64,000 bases of DNA, from contig CAMGYJ010000002.1 in NCBI GenBank assembly GCA_946122785.1, positions 41,256,495 to 41,320,494 of the forward strand, read 5' to 3'. Source of the stretch: Linum tenue. Its lineage: Eukaryota > Streptophyta > Magnoliopsida > Malpighiales > Linaceae. Position 1 is the first letter of the stretch; every line of letters starts with the position of its first letter. Positions 11,571 to 21,172 of the stretch are shown in pieces. Below the pieces are notes generated by a model. It worked only from the letters and a program-made list of their open reading frames with translations. It was not told the origin of the DNA and did no database searches. The position numbers were made by a program, and so were the translations under genes.

Positions 11571-12055
11571 TTCATGTACAATCTCGTCTGAGTAAATATA
11601 AGATTATAGAAAAGGTAAAATTGTTGAATGAATGTGTGATGTCATTATTTTTAGCGGTGGAACTGAGTCAAACTCAGCCCTGATCCTAATATTATTCTAA
11701 AAACCTTGGCCTTATAGTACTTGACCACGATCGCCCCTATTCTCCTTTGACCCTGTCTGTCCCATGCAGGTAGGGTTAGATAGGACCAGGTCGAGTTACA
11801 GGGTCGACCCAAATTATTTTATTTCAGATTAGTATCAAACTAAATTTTAGAAAATCCAAATCGGATCTTCACATTTTAAACCCACCCAAAAATATGAAAT
11901 TAATTATGAAAATTTCAGTTAATTCCATAAATTTAAAATTACTTAAGAGCCCAAATTAACATAAAAAAACTCTATGTTATTATGAAACATGAGGTATTGT
12001 GGATGTCTATTGGATTCTACATTGGATGTCACATTGCATTCTACGTTGGATGCTA
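11571..12055. other. No gene seen; AT-rich intergenic DNA
   Basis: No open frame with a recognisable motif. At 12003-12053 the phrase TTGGAT(G/T)C..ACATT recurs in a short imperfect tandem repeat. Confidence 0.5.
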
Positions 12056-12295
12056 TGTTAGGAATTATTTACCTCCCTTAATTTGATTATGATAATGATT
12101 CATCTTCATGGCTCAATGCATCACTTTCAAGTGCATTGATAGAGAAAATTGTAAGGTTATGTATATGTGCCTATAAATAGAGCACTTCATTGTACAAAAC
12201 ATGAGATAAATAAGAAAAACACTTCTCCTATTTTCTCTTGTGTCTTTCCCTCTCCACTCTTTCTTACTGTTGTTCTCCTCTCTTAGTTTATAACA
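12056..12295 (+). repeat. LTR-like segment (possible solo LTR)
   Basis: A 240-bp stretch starts TGTTAGGAAT and ends TTTATAACA. It holds a clear TATA box (CCTATAAATAG at about 12170-12180) followed by a pyrimidine-rich stretch, the layout of a copia LTR. No second LTR, primer site or matching TSD (TGCTA versus TACGT) was found, so this remains a suggestion. Confidence 0.3.
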
Positions 12296-13100
12296 TACGT
12301 CTAGTTCTTGGCTTCTTCTTGCCAAACCAATCACTCACACTGTACTCAATTTTCCCAACCCTAATCACCAACCGCCTGAAAACACATCCCACCATCGCTA
12401 CCGCCTCCTCCAACACTCATCTGCCTATGCTCCATCATATATTTCCTCACCTCCCTCTTTATCCTCTGTTGCATTGCCGGCACGAACTTCGAGTTGAACC
12501 TCGACGACTCCACTTGACTATTTACAAGTGCCGAAACATGGATCGGGTCCCAGATGGCTCACCAGCTATAACATTGTTATCGTATTGGCAGCAATAATGG
12601 TACTTTTGTGACTACAATTTACAGTAGGAGTAGCCAGAGGTGGCAGAATATGAGTCGAAATGTGTTTTCAGCTCCATAACTCAAAACTACCCAATCCTTA
12701 TTGGGCAAACATCCGACCTGGCCTTATTTGAACCCTAAGAGGTAATTGGCCAGACCTGCCCCTCAGGATCGGGCTGAGCCTCTTGTCACAATTCTTTTGA
12801 TTAGATGGTCTTACAATGAGTAAAAAAAGGAATATGTTAAGTTGTATTCGATTGAGATTCACTCAACTTCTTGTTGAATTTTTCCCGTTTGTGTTTGCCG
12901 AAGATGATTTTGATTTATTTAGGGCACATTTTGTCTGTGGATGAGTGAAGAGTGAGAATATCGAAGGAAATGTAGAATAACATAGGGAAATGGACCAAAC
13001 CCTTTGGAGCTGGATCCAATAACACCATCCTCAACATTTAACCTCAGCTTGACCAAGGTTCAGGCTTCGTGGGCTCATATCCAATAATAGAACTCAGTTT
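12296..13100. other. No gene seen
   Basis: An open frame at 12238-12597 has low complexity and no domain. The last part (about 13010-13100) is the single-copy-looking target of the MULE insertion that follows. Confidence 0.45.
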
Positions 13101-13110
13101 GTGCCCATCC

Positions 13111-14061
13111 GGGTTAAGATCAGGTGACTAGGGGGGGTCTTTAGTCACATGACTAAGTGAATCTCAGCCCTTCCACCTCATTAAAATTCAATGGCTCAGA
13201 TTAATTCAATTTAGTGAAGGGCATGATAGTAATTGCATGATTTATTAATTTTTAATTATTAATTAATTTAAAAAAACCTAACATGCTCCGGTGTTTTCCC
13301 CAGGCTGGGTTTCCGGGGGCCAGGAATTTTCGTTTCTGGCGGCTCAGGGATAGGGGATGCGATTGGCGGCGGGCATGAATTTTGTTCCCGGCCTGGGTTT
13401 CCGACCAGGGATAGAGATTTATATCCCATGCCCATGCCCCCATTTGTTTTGAGAGAGAGAGAATTTTTCGACGAATTGAGACAGCGGAGGTGAATTTTCG
13501 ACGATAGTGCTGGATTCGTGATTTTGTAATGTTTATAAGTCCGGTTTGTAATGTTTATATCAGTTCAGTTTGTATCATTTATGATTTTAGTTTGTTATTT
13601 TTGTCTATTGTGTTTGTAATGTTTATATGACTATTTTGTATACATTTTAATTTGTAATGTTTGTTTTTCTAGTTTGTATACTTTATTTTGTGATTTGTAT
13701 ACTTTGTATTCTTTGATTTGTAATACAAGTTTACTGTTTTGTATTGTAAGTAATGGTATTTTGTACTGTTAGTATGTTTTGTAATGTTTGTCGGTCTAGT
13801 TTGTATTGTTTGTATAGTTCGTATGTTTCGTATTGTTTGTAAATCCGTTTGTATGTTTTATTGCTCTAGTTTGTATTATTCGTACAGTTTGTAAGTCCGG
13901 TTTGTATACTTCATGATTTTTCATAATACCCAAACTACCCCTGACATTAATTAAATAACCCTTCTCACTTTTTAACCATCAGATTGATATGTCCAGATCT
14001 AAGGGCTGAGAAGGGCTTAGTCAAATGACTAAGCACCCCCTTAGTTACAGGATCCGGACCC
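13111..14061. mobile_element. Non-autonomous MULE with long terminal inverted repeats
   Basis: A 951-bp unit is flanked by the exact 10-bp direct repeat GTGCCCATCC (13101-13110 and 14062-14071). About 60 bp at the left end (GGGTTAAGATCAGG.., TTAGTCACATGACTAAG, TCTCAGCCCTT) is the diverged inverse of the right end (GGGTCCGGATCCTG.., TTAGTCATTTGACTAAG, TCTCAGCCCTT after reversal). A 9-11 bp TSD with long TIRs is the Mutator pattern. Between about 13500 and 13920 the interior is a low-complexity array of TTTGTA(T/A)TGTTT phrases. No transposase is present. Confidence 0.85.
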
Positions 14062-14150
14062 GTGCCCATCCAGTACCAACAGCCAACATGCATGCATCAA
14101 CCCAAATGTGAGGAGTCCTTCAGACTGTCTAGGGTTCATTTTTTTTAAAA
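14062..14150. other. Short spacer between two MULE-type elements
   Basis: Holds the right TSD of the first element (14062-14071) and the left TSD of the next (TTTTTAAAA, 14142-14150). Confidence 0.7.
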
Positions 14151-14349
14151 GGGCTTATACCACTATTAACTTTGTGTCATTTGTGTACTAAAGTATTCGA
14201 TATGACATTTGTGTCCAGATGTATGATAGTTGTGTGTCATTTACGTCCTAACAATTTCGTTGACCGTTATAGATAACGGTTGACCAAATGGTCAACCATA
14301 AAAAAAATTGTAAGGGTGAATGCATTAAAATAATCGAAAGAGAGAGTTA

Positions 14350-16950
14350 AGTATAGTGCAGAAAGGGATCAAACCAGATTGATCACCAACAGGGGAAAAA
14401 AGAAAGAAAAAATAAAAGCAAAATCAAAGTACAAAAACCCAACCAGAAAAAAGCCAGTACAAGGAAGACCAGACTTCCCCTGTACCCAAACGAAAAGGCT
14501 GCCCAAACCGCAGCCGGAAAAAAAAAACACAAGAAGGGAAGGAAAGACAAAGAGAAGGCAATAGAAAAAGGAAGGGAACCCCGAGCAGAGCAAAGCAAAC
14601 TCAAGGCCAGAACACGCAGCACAGGCCAGCCAAGGCAAACCAGTCACCAAGACTATCTCACAAACAAGCAGCCGCGATCAACATCAAATCTTGACTATCA
14701 AGTCCTTCATGCATCTGACTCCGGCCTCTTTATCGATCTTGCCATGCGCCATAGCCCAGTCAAACATGTTTGTAAGAGCCTTTCGAGTAACAACCTGAGG
14801 AGAAGAGGAACAATTGCTGAAAATGCGTCTATTTCTCTCGAGCCACACTTGCCAACAAACAGCGTGCAACGCGCAAAAGCTGATCGAACCAGCCATGATG
14901 TTTGGAGAATCGCAGTCCCACATTCGGATGGTCGTGGCGATGCTGGTATTAGGGGATGCACGCAAGCTAACCAATCTCTTCAACCTGCTCCAAACATCGC
15001 TGCCAAACTCACAATCCACAAACAAATGATTCACATTCTCCTCCTTCTTGCTGCACAATTCGCACCTATTAGCAAGCGAGACGCCCCGCCTCTGAAGCAG
15101 GTCAATGGTGACTACTCGCTCGTGGGCCAGAAGCCAAACGAAGACGCACACCTTTTTGGGAATGATCCTCCGCCAAACAGATTCCGCTGGAAAGTTCTGC
15201 AGCCCGGGGAAGCGCTCTTTCATCAAGCACCTGTACATGGAACGAACAGAGAACGAGGAGTCTGGATTCGGCGACCAAACCGACCTATACGGCCCGCTGG
15301 TCACCCCATTAGTACCAACATTGTTAAGTAAATTCAACAAAGACACCCTCTCCCTCTCAGCCCCCCCCCCCCCTAAGATTGAAAGATAAAGGAATGTCCC
15401 AAGAAATAATCTCACCAGTGCGCGTCATCAAATCGGTGACACAAGCAACCCGATTGAAAGCGGCAGCCGCAACACGAGGGAAACCATATGCAAGAACCAC
15501 GTCTGGGATCCAACAATCATACCAAAATGAGGTCCAGTGACCACTCCCAGGATCAATATGAGCCAGATTCCAGAATTCTTCGTAGCCTTTGGAGATGTTA
15601 GCCCAAACAGAACTTGTAAACCCGCGATTACTCCTACCTGTATGCCACTGAGAAAGGAAATTGGGGTACTTGATATTAATAAGAGTTCCCCACCAACTAT
15701 CCTTTTCAACCGCAAAACGCCAAAGCCATTTCCCGAGCATAGCTCTTTTGAAACACGCCATATCCAACACCCCCAAGCCACCTTGCTCTTTAGGGGCTTT
15801 ACAAATTTCCCACTTAACCAATGGAATTTTCTGAAACTCCCCACTACCACTCCATAGAAACCGTCGCTGCACCTTTTCCAATCTATTCACCACTGTTGTC
15901 GGGGCTCGAAAAAGGGAGAAGTACTAAACAGACTGAGTGGCCAGGACCGATTTATAAAAGGTAAGCCTACCTCCTGTGGAGAAAAATCGGGCCCTCCATC
16001 CCTCAAGCTTCTTTTGGTGCTTGTCAACAATCGAGTCCCAAATGGACACAACATTAGTCTTGGCGCCTAAAGGAAACCCGAGATACTTCGAAACATCGCT
16101 ACTCTACTTGCAACCCGCAATATTCGCAAAGAATTCAGGATTTGGCACGTCACCTACTGTATAAATAACAGACTTTTCCAAGTTAATCTTCAATCCTGTG
16201 ACCGCTTGGAAGCACGCCAGAGTCGCCATTACATTAAGAACCTGATCACACGAGGCATCACAGAAAATCAGAGTATCGTCAGCGAAGAGCAGGTGTGTAA
16301 CCTCTCCAAGCCCATTCCTCTCATCCATGCAAAAGCCACTGATCCTTCCATCCCCCTTAAGCTTGCTAATCATAAAGGAAAGCACATCCATAACTAAGAC
16401 AAACAGCCCTGGCGATAACGGGTCCCTCTGCCGAAGCCCTTTCTGCGCCTCAAAATAGCCTTTGGCTTCCCCATTGATCAAAATCGATATCATCGGAGAA
16501 CACATCACTCCTCGAATCCACTGTTGCCATCTCGCCGAGAAACCCAAAACCCAAACTATGACAAACTCTAAACAAGAAATCCCAACTGACGTTTTCAAAC
16601 GCCTTCTCAATGTCTAGCTTAAACATCAGGCCTGGTTTTCTGCTTTTACGCCGGTTGTCCACCAACTCAAATGCCACAAGACCTGCTTCGGCAATTTGCC
16701 TCCCTCTAACGGAAGCAAACTGATTAAGAGAAACCAACCTAGGGAGCACTGCACCGAGTCTGCGAGCAAGAACCTTACTGATAAGCTTGTTAATACTTCC
16801 CATAAGACTAATCAGACGCAGATCCTTAATCTCTTTCACCGCATCCTTTTTGGGCAGCAAGCAAATGAAAGAGTGTGTGGCACTCTTGGGCAGCTTACCA
16901 CTGTGAAATAACTCATTAAAGACGTTGACAACTTCCCCTTTAATCCACGG
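14350..16950 (-). pseudogene. 5'-truncated LINE inserted in the left repeat of the Pack-MULE
   Basis: Minus-strand fragments give the C-terminal two thirds of a LINE ORF2. The reverse transcriptase is at 16104-16860 in two overlapping frames, with LMFKLDIEKAFENVSWDFL, GLRQRDPLSPGLFVLVMDVL and the catalytic motif as FADD in HLLFADDTLIF. The linker is at 15357-15893 (MVNRLEKVQRRFLWSG). The zf-RVT region is at 14684-15415 (PKKVCVFVWLLAHERVVTID, CELCSKKEENVNHLFVDC). The three parts are in different frames, so at least two frameshifts are needed. The start of ORF2 including the endonuclease is absent. This LINE is less decayed than the one at 7216-11570 and is a separate copy. Confidence 0.85.
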
Positions 16951-17727
16951 CCAACACCTCTTGACTGTTGATTACATGGCACATATGTGGCAGCCACGTA
17001 TGCACCACGTCAGCTGCAACATCAGGTTGTTATTTTCAAATTAAAATTAACAATTAAAATACAAAATACAAAATACAAAATAAAAATTTTAACAATTGAA
17101 ATTAACAATTAAAATTATTTTCAGCCACATATCCTCATCTCTCCATCCCGTCAATTTGCCCCTTCCATTTTCCGCTTTCTTGTTTCGTTTTCCTACCGGA
17201 TCTAGCCTGATTTCGAAACCCTAGATTGCGAGGAGGCGGCTCTTAGATACGCTCCGCGGGAATGTGAGTATGATGTAGATTTGGTGTCGGGTTTCCATTT
17301 TAAGGGGGTTCCCTTTCTTCTTCTTTTTCTTCCCCTTTAATGAACTGAACCCCCCAACCCACTCGGCGCCTGGACAGGATGCCCTGTGAAGAAGCCGACG
17401 GATGCAGAGGAGGAAGAAAAGCCTCGCCCTCTACTCGTCGTCTCTTGGAATCCGTCCACCCAGAATCCACCCAGAATCAATTCCCCTGCCTCTCTTTCCT
17501 CTCTCGTTCCCTTGGTAATATCAATTCAATCGATTTCCCCTGCCTTCACAAGATCAAGATTTCCCCTGGACACGTCCCTATTATCCCCCCCCCTTACGAT
17601 TTAAGGAGAGAGACTGCGTGAAAACACAGTCTCGTGGCGTCAATTCTCTTTCTCTCTCCCTAATTGCGATTTTGCCAACACTCTAAGAAATGGCAGCCGG
17701 CGGCGTCGTGTTCATTTGATGCTGCAG

Positions 17728-18010
17728 GGAGATGAGGAGCGGGTTCCCGGATCACCTGTGCGCGGGACTACGGGAAGCCGGACTGACAGCGATGATGGGC
17801 GGCGGAGATCTGCCCAAAGGGGTGAACATGAGGGACGCGATTCGGTGCGCGATCGAAGATTCGAGCTTCTCCGTCGTGATTCTCAGCCGCGAATTCGCTT
17901 CCTCGCAGTTCCGCCTCGACAAGCTCGTCCATATCAAGGAGCAGCACGCCGCCGGAATCGAGCTTCTTGTCGCGCGGAGGAAGATGTGGGTTAATCCAGC
18001 TTGGGATTGA
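17728..18010 (+). pseudogene. Captured TIR-domain fragment (TNL immune-receptor type)
   Basis: After a likely splice acceptor (GCTGCAG, ending 17727) a 92-codon frame reads MRSGFPDHLCAGLREAGL .. DLPKGVNMRDAIRCAIEDSS .. VVILSREFASSQFRLDKLV. This follows the plant TIR domain from helix A to the SxWCLxEL region. In active plant TIR domains that last motif holds the catalytic NADase Glu; here it reads SQFRLDKLV, so Lys replaces Glu and Arg replaces Cys. The N-terminal DVFLSFRGED strand is missing or lies in an unmatched upstream exon, and the frame stops shortly after. There is no NB-ARC or LRR part. I infer a captured, non-catalytic fragment inside the Pack-MULE; transcription is unknown. Confidence 0.75.
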
Positions 18011-18330
18011 AGAAGAGAACGATTAATCGAGGAAGAGAACGATTAATTGTGTCCCAAAAATAATCCACAAATCATACCTGTTTTTGTTTTTTATTTATGT
18101 AATTTTGTAATTTTCTTTTTTATATGAAAAATAATTATAAATTAATAATAAAAGTTCCACGTCAGATGCCACATAAGCGCTGACTAGACTTTCTGTTAAA
18201 AACTAACAGTCAATGCTCAACTCTAACGGAAAAATAGTTTAGGACACAAATGTCATATCGAATATTTTAGGACACAAATAACACAAAGTTAATAGTTCGG
18301 ATTTTCTAGTGGTATTAGTACTTTTTAAAA

Positions 18331-19100
18331 CTATATTTGTCTTTGTTTAATGTCTTTTTTTCCCCTCTCCAACATCTTAGAACAATGCTAATTAATCCAT
18401 TTTTGACATAAGGGTTTAGGACAACCACGTAATGTCCAACTTCTGTTTCTACCAATAACCAACCATAAACATAGTCCAGTGCAATCACACCTCTTCTTCT
18501 CTTATCATTTTTTTTTTTTTTTTATTTAGAAGGAAGCTACTTCTTTGATCTTTCAGTTTATAGTGTTTTCATCAAAACAAACACCACACAAGTTGTTCAT
18601 ATTCATTTAATTTTTCTTTTAGGTGGAAAATGGGCAGATAAATAAAACCATTTTTTTCTAATGAAAACAAATCATTGCATGAACTTCAACAAATGCTAAC
18701 ATGAAAATGGTACACAATATATGAGGTCACGATAATTCTTTTATATGTTCTTTATGTCTACTACAATGTATAAGTGCGCGTATGTTGGCCCAACAGGCAA
18801 CAAAGCACTATAAACAATAGTTTGGCATTTCACTTTAAAATATCAGAGAAAAACTTATCTCCCTGTTTTCAAACAAAATCCTTTTATTAGTTGATACATT
18901 TGCTTCTATTGTTGTAAGTGAGTCCCAACTCCGACAACAAGACATTGCTAATATTTATATATATAAACCTGATGCTGGGTTACTGTTGCCTAAACAACGG
19001 TTGGGAATGAACTAAATAGGAAAATGGACATTGTTAGTCTGGAAATGAGTAATTATTGGGCTGAAACTAAATTGAAGGTAATAATTGCATAAAATATTAC
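18331..19100. other. AT-rich intergenic DNA, no gene seen
   Basis: Contains a poly(T) run near 18511-18523 and no supported coding sequence. Confidence 0.5.
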
Positions 19101-19325
19101 AATTTGATATCCCAAATTTAATTAAATCACAGCTTAGTCACCATAATGTAGATTTTACATTTTGATACCTCAAACTTAAATTTAATTAACTTACAATTGA
19201 TACCCCAAATTTAATTAAATCACAATTTAGTCACTATAATGTACATTTTACATTTTGATACCTCAAACCCAAATTTAATTAAATTAAACCTTAGTCACTA
19301 TAATGTACATTTTACATTTTGATAT
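19101..19325. repeat. Tandem repeat of a 94-bp AT-rich unit, about 2.4 copies
   Basis: Units start at 19101 and 19195, with a partial third ending near 19325. Each holds CCCAAATTTAATTAAATCAC, TTAGTCAC(C/T)ATAATGTA and TTTTACATTTTGATACCTCA phrases. Non-coding. Confidence 0.85.
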
Positions 19326-20397
19326 GATACCCCAACTAAAAAAATTGGTCAAGACCCTTTCATTATCTACTTCCTCCTCATTTAATTTCATTTTTCACTC
19401 GCTGTCCATAACCCTTTCTTTATTTCTTTCTTTGCCTTCATCGTCTAACCCAAATTAGTATACTATTTATATGTATTCTAATCACAAGTATGAACGAGTC
19501 CATACACACTGACCAACAATATAGAGAATTAATATTTAAACCATGAACCACTAACTTTTTTAGCTCAATGTCGAGTCCAATTAAAAATAAACATATATGG
19601 TCATTACATATTAGAAAGTAGTCATTTCCACTACGGGATTTGAAGGCGTGAAATTTTAAGCGAATTCCAGTTTGTATTCCTTTTGATTGTCTCTAGAATT
19701 TTCTTTATACCCGGGCTAGAATTTTCAAACATTATAAATGAAATTTTCAACAATTATACATATAAAATAAATAGTTTCCTATTTTCTATCAAAAAGTAAA
19801 CAATTATCATCTTAAATACATCACCATAAAAGGAATCAAGCCTCAACTATGTAAATTATAGTTTGGTACCTAAACTTAATAAATAATTAGGTTTATAACC
19901 TAAATTTATTAGTTTTGCATATATGTCCTCAAAATATTGATGGAACAACACATTTTAGTACCTAAAATTTTCGTGTATTACATTTTAGTACCTAAACTTT
20001 TGAAGTTCTACAAATAGGTCTAATTTTTGTATGTGTAATTAAAACACACTCGAATAAATGGGTATCCCTACCCACTCATACACATTTAGATTATAAAAGT
20101 AAATATCATACCCTACCAAACCCATCTACAAACTTCCAAACTCATATATACGTCACTCATACCCTACCCATAATCAATTGGTCTACTTGGGTTTAGGTAA
20201 ATATCATGTATTAGCCAAAAAAATTAAAAAAAAAATTTAATGGGATGTTGACCGCCATATATCTCTTCTCAGTCAATATCATATTGTCAAGTAAATATTA
20301 CTAACAAAACTGCTAACAAAAAATTAATTTTAGACTAATAACACTAACAAAACACTATAACGGACCACATAATATATGCACATAGACCATCCCCGCC
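19326..20397. other. AT-rich intergenic DNA
   Basis: No coding sequence recognised. Repeated phrases such as CATTTTAGTACCTAAA occur near 19950-20010 and degenerate CATACCCTACC phrases near 20110-20170. Confidence 0.5.
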
Positions 20398-20426
20398 CCG
20401 CGGTAAGGCGCGGCATCGCCTCCTAG
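20398..20426 (+). mobile_element. Candidate Helitron 3' terminus
   Basis: A GC-rich hairpin CCGCG-GTAAGG-CGCGG (20398-20413), in otherwise AT-rich DNA, is followed 9 bases later by CTAG and then T. Plant Helitrons end in a short GC hairpin about 10 bp before CTRR and insert between A and T. The 5' TC end was not located, so the element length is unknown. Confidence 0.5.
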
Positions 20427-20646
20427 TTTGTAACATTAAACTAAAATCTAAACTGAAAATGAGGATAATGCTATCTATGAGTTCAATAATGGAAAACCAT
20501 ATGTTTATCAATACTTGACAATATCGCAACGATATGACAATCAAACTTACGATCATTGATCAACTGCCCTTGGATTCGATTACTGGTAACTCCTCCTCCT
20601 CCTTCCTCATGCAAGGGAAACAATATATTCACTGAGCACTTCTACT

Positions 20647-20928
20647 ATGCTATATAGTATTGGTGCTTTAATGTACAATTTGAAGTTGTACCATAACATT
20701 AAATGTATAAGTTTAGGTTGTACCATAAAACAATTTGTACCATTATCTTATGGTACAACTTTACAAGTTGAAGTTGTACCATCAAATAAAGGTACAAGTT
20801 CAAGTTGTACCATAAAAGTATTTGTACAAAAAGTATAGATACAATTTGAAGTTGTACCATAACGTAAATGTACAATTTTAAGTTGTACCATAAAAGCAAA
20901 ACCCTATAGCACCAATACTATATAGCAT
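20647..20928. mobile_element. MITE with perfect 21-bp terminal inverted repeats
   Basis: The 21 bases at 20647-20667 (start ATGCTATATAG, end TTGGTGCT) are the exact inverse of 20908-20928. The interior is an array of about 30-40-bp units built on AAGTTGTACCATAA and TGTACAA, in mostly one orientation with one inverted copy near 20738-20759. No protein is encoded. The exact inverted ends imply recent activity or conversion. A TSD was not settled. Confidence 0.8.
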
Positions 20929-21172
20929 TGTAAAATTTCTCTATATTCACTACCATCAATAGGAACTACAACGCTGTAATGTAAATAGTTATAGTATATG
21001 AGTAATTGAGGTTAGCTCAGTCTGCTAAACTTAACTAAATATCAGCCCATGGCCAAAATCAGTTTTTGTTTTTGTTTTTTACAAATTACTCCCCGCCAAA
21101 CCCTTTTCACCTAATTACTTTCTAGTCCTTCACAAATTAACTCCCGGCCAATGGAGTCCTTTTCTTTTAGTT
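20929..21172. other. Spacer and 3' flank of the GT92 gene
   Basis: AT-rich sequence, probably including the 3' UTR of the minus-strand gene that ends at 21173. Confidence 0.5.

Larger units (their letters stand above)
14151..18321. mobile_element. Pack-MULE carrying a TIR-domain gene fragment
   Basis: A 4171-bp unit is flanked by the 9-bp repeat TTTTTAAAA (14142-14150 and 18322-18330). Its ends are long inverted repeats. Left: ATACCAC..ATTAACTTTGTGTCATTTG..TATTCGATATGACATTTGTGTCC (14159-14216). Right, reversed: ATACCAC..ATTAACTTTGTGTTATTTG..TATTCGATATGACATTTGTGTCC. The inner part of the left repeat resumes near 16963 (TTGACTGTTGATT, ATGTGGCA), matching the right repeat further in. A LINE therefore landed inside the left repeat, and the original element was about 1.5-1.6 kb. 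Its core (about 17130-18060) looks like host gene sequence: a 5' UTR-like stretch with AAACCCTAG, then a TIR-domain exon. No transposase was seen. Mutator-like ends plus a captured gene piece define a Pack-MULE. Confidence 0.85.

Noticed and set aside
14369..14650. Hydrophobic 93-codon minus-strand frame that looks like a membrane protein
   Set aside because: It lies in the 3' non-coding tail of the LINE, is Phe/Leu-rich because of poly(A)-rich complement, and overlaps similar frames; probably chance.
21005..21030. GGTTAGCTCAGTCTGC resembling a tRNA D-arm start
   Set aside because: No anticodon arm, T arm or acceptor pairing follows, so no tRNA is supported.
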